A stretch of 10,738 nucleotides of DNA from Rickettsiales bacterium (lineage in GTDB: Bacteria; Pseudomonadota; Alphaproteobacteria; Rickettsiales; 21-14-0-20-44-7). The notes under the pieces were generated by a model, which saw only the letters and a list, made by a program, of their open reading frames with translations, was not told the origin of the DNA and did not search any database. The position numbers and the translations under genes were made by a program. Within the stretch, counting starts at the first letter, position 1; every line of letters starts with the position of its first letter. This document shows, one piece after another, positions 7,539-10,738 of this stretch. The stretch spans positions 1 to 10,738 of the forward strand of contig JALZVI010000301.1 of the NCBI GenBank assembly GCA_023301015.1, in the 5' to 3' direction.

Positions 7539-8897
7539 TTATTTTTCACCACATTCCTTCACCAATTCTTTACAGCGTTTTCTGTAAACGTTCAAAGTTT
7601 TTGCATAAGCAGGATTATCTGCCAAATTATTAGCTTCCTTTGGGTCATTTACAATATCAAACAATTCTTCATAAATCGGTTTTTCGTCTGTCTGTGTAGT
7701 TTGATTTGGTAGGTATAAATCACGATCATTTGTTTTACTGAACGACCTAATATATTTAAACTTGCTGTCCCTCACTCCTTCTTGTCTCGGATAACCTTGT
7801 TGGGTAAATAAGTTTTCTAAAAAAATATCTTCCCGCCATTTTGTTTTTTTTCCCTTAATTAAAGGACACATACTTTTACCCTGATAGGAAGAAGGAATAT
7901 CTACCCCACACATGTCTAAGATAGTCGCAGGAATGTCTTGACCTACAACCGGCTTACTAATGTATTTTCCTCGATTTTTTTTGGCTAAAAAAGGAGAATA
8001 AACAGTCAAAGGAATGCGAACCGACTCATCATACAAAATTGTTTTTCCACCCAATCCGTGTTCCCCCAACATTACACCATGGTCAGAAGCATAAATAATA
8101 ATTGTATTCTCATCCTCGCCAATTTCTTTAAGGTAAGCTCTCAAATCGCCTAAGCATTTATCCAAAGAATAAACACTACGAGCCATTTTTAACTTCTTAT
8201 CCAAAAGTCGTTTTTTGTTGTCCGTGACATAATATTTCATTAAATCAGAAGTAGCATAAACATCCTCAGGTAAACTAATCGGTTGCGGATAATTATCTGG
8301 AAAAGGGAATTCGTTTAAATCTTCATCGTATTTAGTTCTGTAATGTTCTGGATCTTCAGGGTCTTTACCCAATCCATGTATACTGCTGGCATGAGGGAGA
8401 TTGAAATTTAGCCAAATAGCAAATGGTTCATCCTCATTTCTTTGTTTTAAATTGTACTTGTCTTTTCCTTCAAAATTTTCATAAAAATATTCGTATTCAT
8501 TATCCTTTTGCAAAAAAGCTTTTGTGGCTTCAAAAAGGCCTTCGACCTGTGTTTTATTTTTTAAATTGGAAAATACTTTATGTCTTTTTAGCCGAAAACC
8601 GAGATGCCCACTTCCATAATAGGAAAAATCTACACCTTGATTTAAAGGAGCATTTTTTTTATTTACAATACTTGTATGATGTTTGCCTATGAACGCTGTT
8701 GAATAACCTGCGTTTTTTAATCGCATCAGCCAAGTATCAGCAAATGTTTCCTCCGAGATAGCATTTTTACTAACAGAAGAAAAACCGATTTTATTTTTAC
8801 GTTCCCATTGACTCGTGAAAATGTTTGCTCGGCTTGGACCACATATAGGACTTGTAATAAAGGCTTGGTCAAAAAATATACCTTCTTTTGCTAATTC
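7539..8897 (-). pseudogene. S1-family sulfatase lacking its N-terminus
   Basis: The homologous frame runs from 8897 (E-L-A-K-E-G-I-F-F-D) to the TAA at 7539, 452 residues against roughly 480-550 for the family. About 50 N-terminal residues are gone: the signal peptide and the N-I-L-x-I-x-x-D-D segment that binds the metal. The formylglycine motif C-G-P-S-R is present at 8843-8829 (Cys at fragment residue 19), followed by G-K-H-H (71-74), the metal-site S-D-H-G (271-274) and the usual G-K-T-I-L-Y-D-E-S. The in-frame ATG at 8726 would drop the active-site motif and cannot be the real start. Above 8897 the frame continues open to ~8976 but reads into the inverted-repeat element, with no start codon. 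The family removes sulfate esters, here probably from algal polysaccharide in the periplasm. Without the first metal ligands and a start it should be inactive. Confidence 0.88.
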
Positions 8898-9114
8898 TAG
8901 CGTGAATATTCGATGTCGTTTAAATTGCGCCTGATTAGAGGAAATAGAGAGAGGAGAAATAAGTGAAGTTGAAACTCAAGCCCTTCATCTTAGTCAACGT
9001 AATTATCAAAATCCTTTATTGGGAATATATTTGATTGTCATTTACTGCTATTTTATTTTTTTCATTTTACACGATTAAAATCCATATTACCAGAATCATT
9101 GAATTTTCACGCTA
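8898..9114. mobile_element. Candidate MITE or decayed IS with 18-bp terminal inverted repeats
   Basis: The left end TAGCGTGAATATTCGATG (8898-8915) matches the inverse complement of the right end (9114-9097) at 16 of 18 positions; the mismatches are at repeat positions 10 and 15. Both ends start with TA, which could be terminal bases or a TA target duplication as in IS630/Tc1-type insertions. The 217-bp segment has no substantial start-to-stop coding frame and becomes very AT-rich towards the right. The left part (8917-8990) has a purine/pyrimidine-skewed tract that could be the eroded end of a transposase gene, but I recognise no transposase. Its outer limits coincide exactly with the point where sulfatase homology begins (8897) and with the last codons of the response regulator (TGA at 9109-9107 lies inside the right repeat). 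I find no copy of the transposase or second copy in this window. Confidence 0.6.
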
Positions 9115-9460
9115 AAGCATCCAATAAGTCTTCATTTGAAAAAGGTTTAACAATAAAATCATCAGCCCCTTTGGCATAGCCTTCTCTTTTATCTTGCTCC
9201 ATTCCTTTAGCTGTCAAATAAATTATTTTGGTTAAAAAATGATGGTCTATACTTCTAATCTTTTTAACCATCTCATGCCCATTAAGCTTTGGCATCATAA
9301 TATCTACCAAGACAATTTGTGGTTTAAAATCCAAGAACTTGTGATATCCCTCCAGTCCGTTGGAAGCCGATTTAACATCATAGTGATGCAGTTCCAAGAG
9401 CGTTTTTATGGCCAAAACTATATTTGGATCATCATCTACAATAAGAATTTTTGTGTCCAT
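9107..9460 (-). CDS. Receiver-only response regulator, C-terminus cut by an element
   Basis: CheY-like receiver of 117 residues starting at ATG 9460. It has the acidic pair D10-D11, phospho-acceptor D53 (L-V-D-I-M-M-P), T83 (Y-L-T-A-K) and K105 (V-K-P-F), so phosphorylation chemistry is complete. There is no output domain. It starts 43 bases after the stop of the histidine kinase gene, so the two should be one operon, with the kinase as its likely phosphodonor. Helix 5 stops short: the frame reads D-L-L-D-A-L and then A-stop, both supplied by the inverted repeat of the adjacent element. Related receivers normally have about 5-10 more residues here. The protein may still fold. Whether it originally carried a DNA-binding domain after the receiver cannot be told from what remains. 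Confidence 0.87.
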   Translation of the reverse strand: MDTKILIVDDDPNIVLAIKTLLELHHYDVKSASNGLEGYHKFLDFKPQIVLVDIMMPKLNGHEMVKKIRSIDHHFLTKIIYLTAKGMEQDKREGYAKGADDFIVKPFSNEDLLDALA

Positions 9461-9503
9461 AAAATATTATTATTTCTGATTAAATTTGGTCGTTAAAATA
9501 GTG

Positions 9504-10738
9504 TTACGCTGATCTTTTGGGTAAATGGATAAAAAATTCAGTCCATTCATTTATTTGGCTTTTTACATTAAGAGAACCATCGTGAAGTTCAATAATCTTT
9601 TTAGAAATAGCAAGTCCTAAACCAGAACCATAAGGTTTGTTTTCTTCATCTGATTCTATTTGGTAAAATTCTTTAAATATTTTTTCAAGCTCAGATTCTG
9701 GAATTCCAATTCCGTTATCTAAAATCTTAATTTCAAAATAATCTATCTGTTCTTTTAATTTAATTCGGATATATTTTTTTGGCTTATTTATATCATTAAA
9801 CTTTATAGCATTATTTATGAGGTTAATGAATACTTGCTTTATTTTATCTTCATCGAGAAAGGTTGATGGAGGTTTTTCTTTTTCTTTAACAACTTCTATT
9901 GAAACATTAAACCTATCAGATTGTGGCTTTAAAGACCTTACCACTTTATCAATCAATTCATTTAAATTAGTTTTAACAAGTAATAGGTCATTTTTCTTTT
10001 GAACCAATTTTTCAAAATACAGTATATCATTAATTAAATAAGATAATCGAGTGCTCTCGCTGACAATTATATTTAAAAATTCTTCTTTTCGATTTTCTAA
10101 ATTATAATTTTTGTTATTCAGCATTTCTGCAAATGCTCTAATGGAGGTAAGAGGCGTACGCAATTCATGAGAGATAGAGGCAATAAAATTATCTTTCATT
10201 TCATCCATTTCTTTTAGCCGTTCATTAGCATGTTGAAGTTGAGCGGTGGTCACTTCTAATTCTTTGGAGTAACTAATGATATCTTTTGTTTCAGAAACAG
10301 CTTTTATAATGTCTCCCTCTTCAATATTTTTCCGTTTTACGATTTTAGAAATAAGAATTCTTGAGGTCGCACTTCCGACTACACCCGTCAATAAATTTTC
10401 TGCATAATCAACAAAACTCATTGTTACTTTATCATAAGGTTTAAAGTTTATTTTATAATCCTTTTGATATTGTTTAATCAATTTTTCAGCTTCTTCTAAT
10501 CCAAAAAATCTATCTAATAATTGTTTTATTTTAATAAAGGGAACTGCGTTTATATTTTGATTCAACCAAACTCTATCACTTACTAAATTATTACCAATGG
10601 CTGAAAATTCACTTGCCTTTTCTAGTTCTTCTAACGTAGGACTAGTGAAAATGGATATGATTAAATAAGCTCCAGAGTTAAAGAGTAGGCTCCAAAACAT
10701 ACCATGAACAATATTATTCATTCCCATAAAACCAAATA
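9504..10738 (-). CDS. SSF-STAC-type sensor histidine kinase, 3' part (runs off the window)
   Basis: The frame is open through the window end (F-G-F precedes the Met at 10727), so this is the C-terminal part of a larger protein. Numbering from that Met: ~9-28 is a transmembrane helix with N-I-V-H-G-M-F-W-S-L-L, typical of the end of a sodium/solute symporter domain. Residues ~60-155 match the STAC linker, with F-F-G-L-E-E-A and A-E-N-L-L-T-G-V-V-G-S-A-T-S-R. Residues ~155-182 are coiled coil. The HisKA region ~178-243 has H187 (S-H-E-L-R-T-P). The HATPase region ~290-405 has the N-box (N302, N306), D337-N-G-I-G-I-P and G-S-G-L-G-L-A (367-373). No PAS domain lies between STAC and HisKA. This is the layout of CbrA/CrbS-like kinases, which couple transport or carbon-source sensing to gene control; CrbS-type systems control acetyl-CoA synthetase. 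The assignment to that subgroup is inference. The receiver gene follows in the same operon. Confidence 0.9.
   Translation of the reverse strand, partial: FGFMGMNNIVHGMFWSLLFNSGAYLIISIFTSPTLEELEKASEFSAIGNNLVSDRVWLNQNINAVPFIKIKQLLDRFFGLEEAEKLIKQYQKDYKINFKPYDKVTMSFVDYAENLLTGVVGSATSRILISKIVKRKNIEEGDIIKAVSETKDIISYSKELEVTTAQLQHANERLKEMDEMKDNFIASISHELRTPLTSIRAFAEMLNNKNYNLENRKEEFLNIIVSESTRLSYLINDILYFEKLVQKKNDLLLVKTNLNELIDKVVRSLKPQSDRFNVSIEVVKEKEKPPSTFLDEDKIKQVFINLINNAIKFNDINKPKKYIRIKLKEQIDYFEIKILDNGIGIPESELEKIFKEFYQIESDEENKPYGSGLGLAISKKIIELHDGSLNVKSQINEWTEFFIHLPKRSA

Noticed and set aside
7531..7544. 14-bp palindrome AAATAAATTTATTT at the sulfatase stop
   Set aside because: It is A/T only and too weak and too common in this composition to call a terminator or operator.
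7539..8726. Sulfatase as an intact 395-residue gene starting at ATG 8726
   Set aside because: The in-frame sequence upstream of this ATG encodes C-G-P-S-R and further sulfatase homology to 8897, so this start would omit the active site. The gene is 5'-truncated.
8935..9078. Plus-strand open frame in the element (E-I-E-R-G-E-I-S-E, then a hydrophobic stretch)
   Set aside because: It has no start codon, no recognisable family and AT-driven hydrophobicity. It is probably eroded element DNA.

Overview
The window looks like a chromosomal piece of a low-GC Bacteroidota, most likely a marine-type Flavobacteriia. The evidence is a Por/T9SS C-terminal sorting domain (present twice), a lipoprotein alpha-L-fucosidase-like gene, an S1 sulfatase, AT-rich spacers with mostly weak Shine-Dalgarno signals, and a one-chain pyruvate carboxylase. 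All genes are on the minus strand, so transcription runs from high to low coordinates.

Layout in the direction of transcription: (1) 10738-9504, the 3' part of a large sensor kinase of the symporter (SSF)-STAC-histidine kinase type, cut by the window edge. (2) 9460-9107, a receiver-only response regulator whose last helix looks cut short. (3) 9114-8898, a ~217-bp non-coding segment bounded by 18-bp imperfect terminal inverted repeats (16/18), read here as a MITE or decayed IS. (4) 8897-7539, an S1 sulfatase that keeps the C-G-P-S-R active-site motif but has lost its start and first metal-binding segment exactly at the edge of that element. (5) 7526-7367, a second MITE-like segment of ~160 bp with 14/15-bp inverted ends. 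(6) 7337-3876, an intact 1153-residue pyruvate carboxylase starting 29 bp from that element. (7) 3860-2928, a lipoprotein GH29 fucosidase truncated in mid-domain. (8) ~2938-2105, out of frame with the fucosidase, the C-terminal part of a T9SS-secreted protein. (9) 2024-78, an intact paralogue of (8), about three quarters identical over 276 residues.

The sulfatase, the fucosidase and the secreted TIM-barrel-like proteins are the kinds of enzymes used on sulfated fucose-rich algal polysaccharides. Three of the four are broken, and no SusC/SusD pair or sugar-catabolic gene is visible. I read this as the eroded remains of a polysaccharide-utilisation region around two housekeeping or regulatory units: pyruvate carboxylase, and an acetate/carbon-sensing type two-component system. 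The breaks have two different signatures. One is a short-homology deletion that fuses the fucosidase to the secreted-protein paralogue. The other is an inverted-repeat element lying exactly between the truncated regulator and the truncated sulfatase.

I see no tRNA, rRNA, CRISPR array or phage gene, and no clear new multi-gene system. The most informative signals are the genome-rearrangement junctions, the two small inverted-repeat elements, and the unassigned catalytic-looking domain of the secreted protein. Assembly error cannot be excluded for the junctions from sequence alone.
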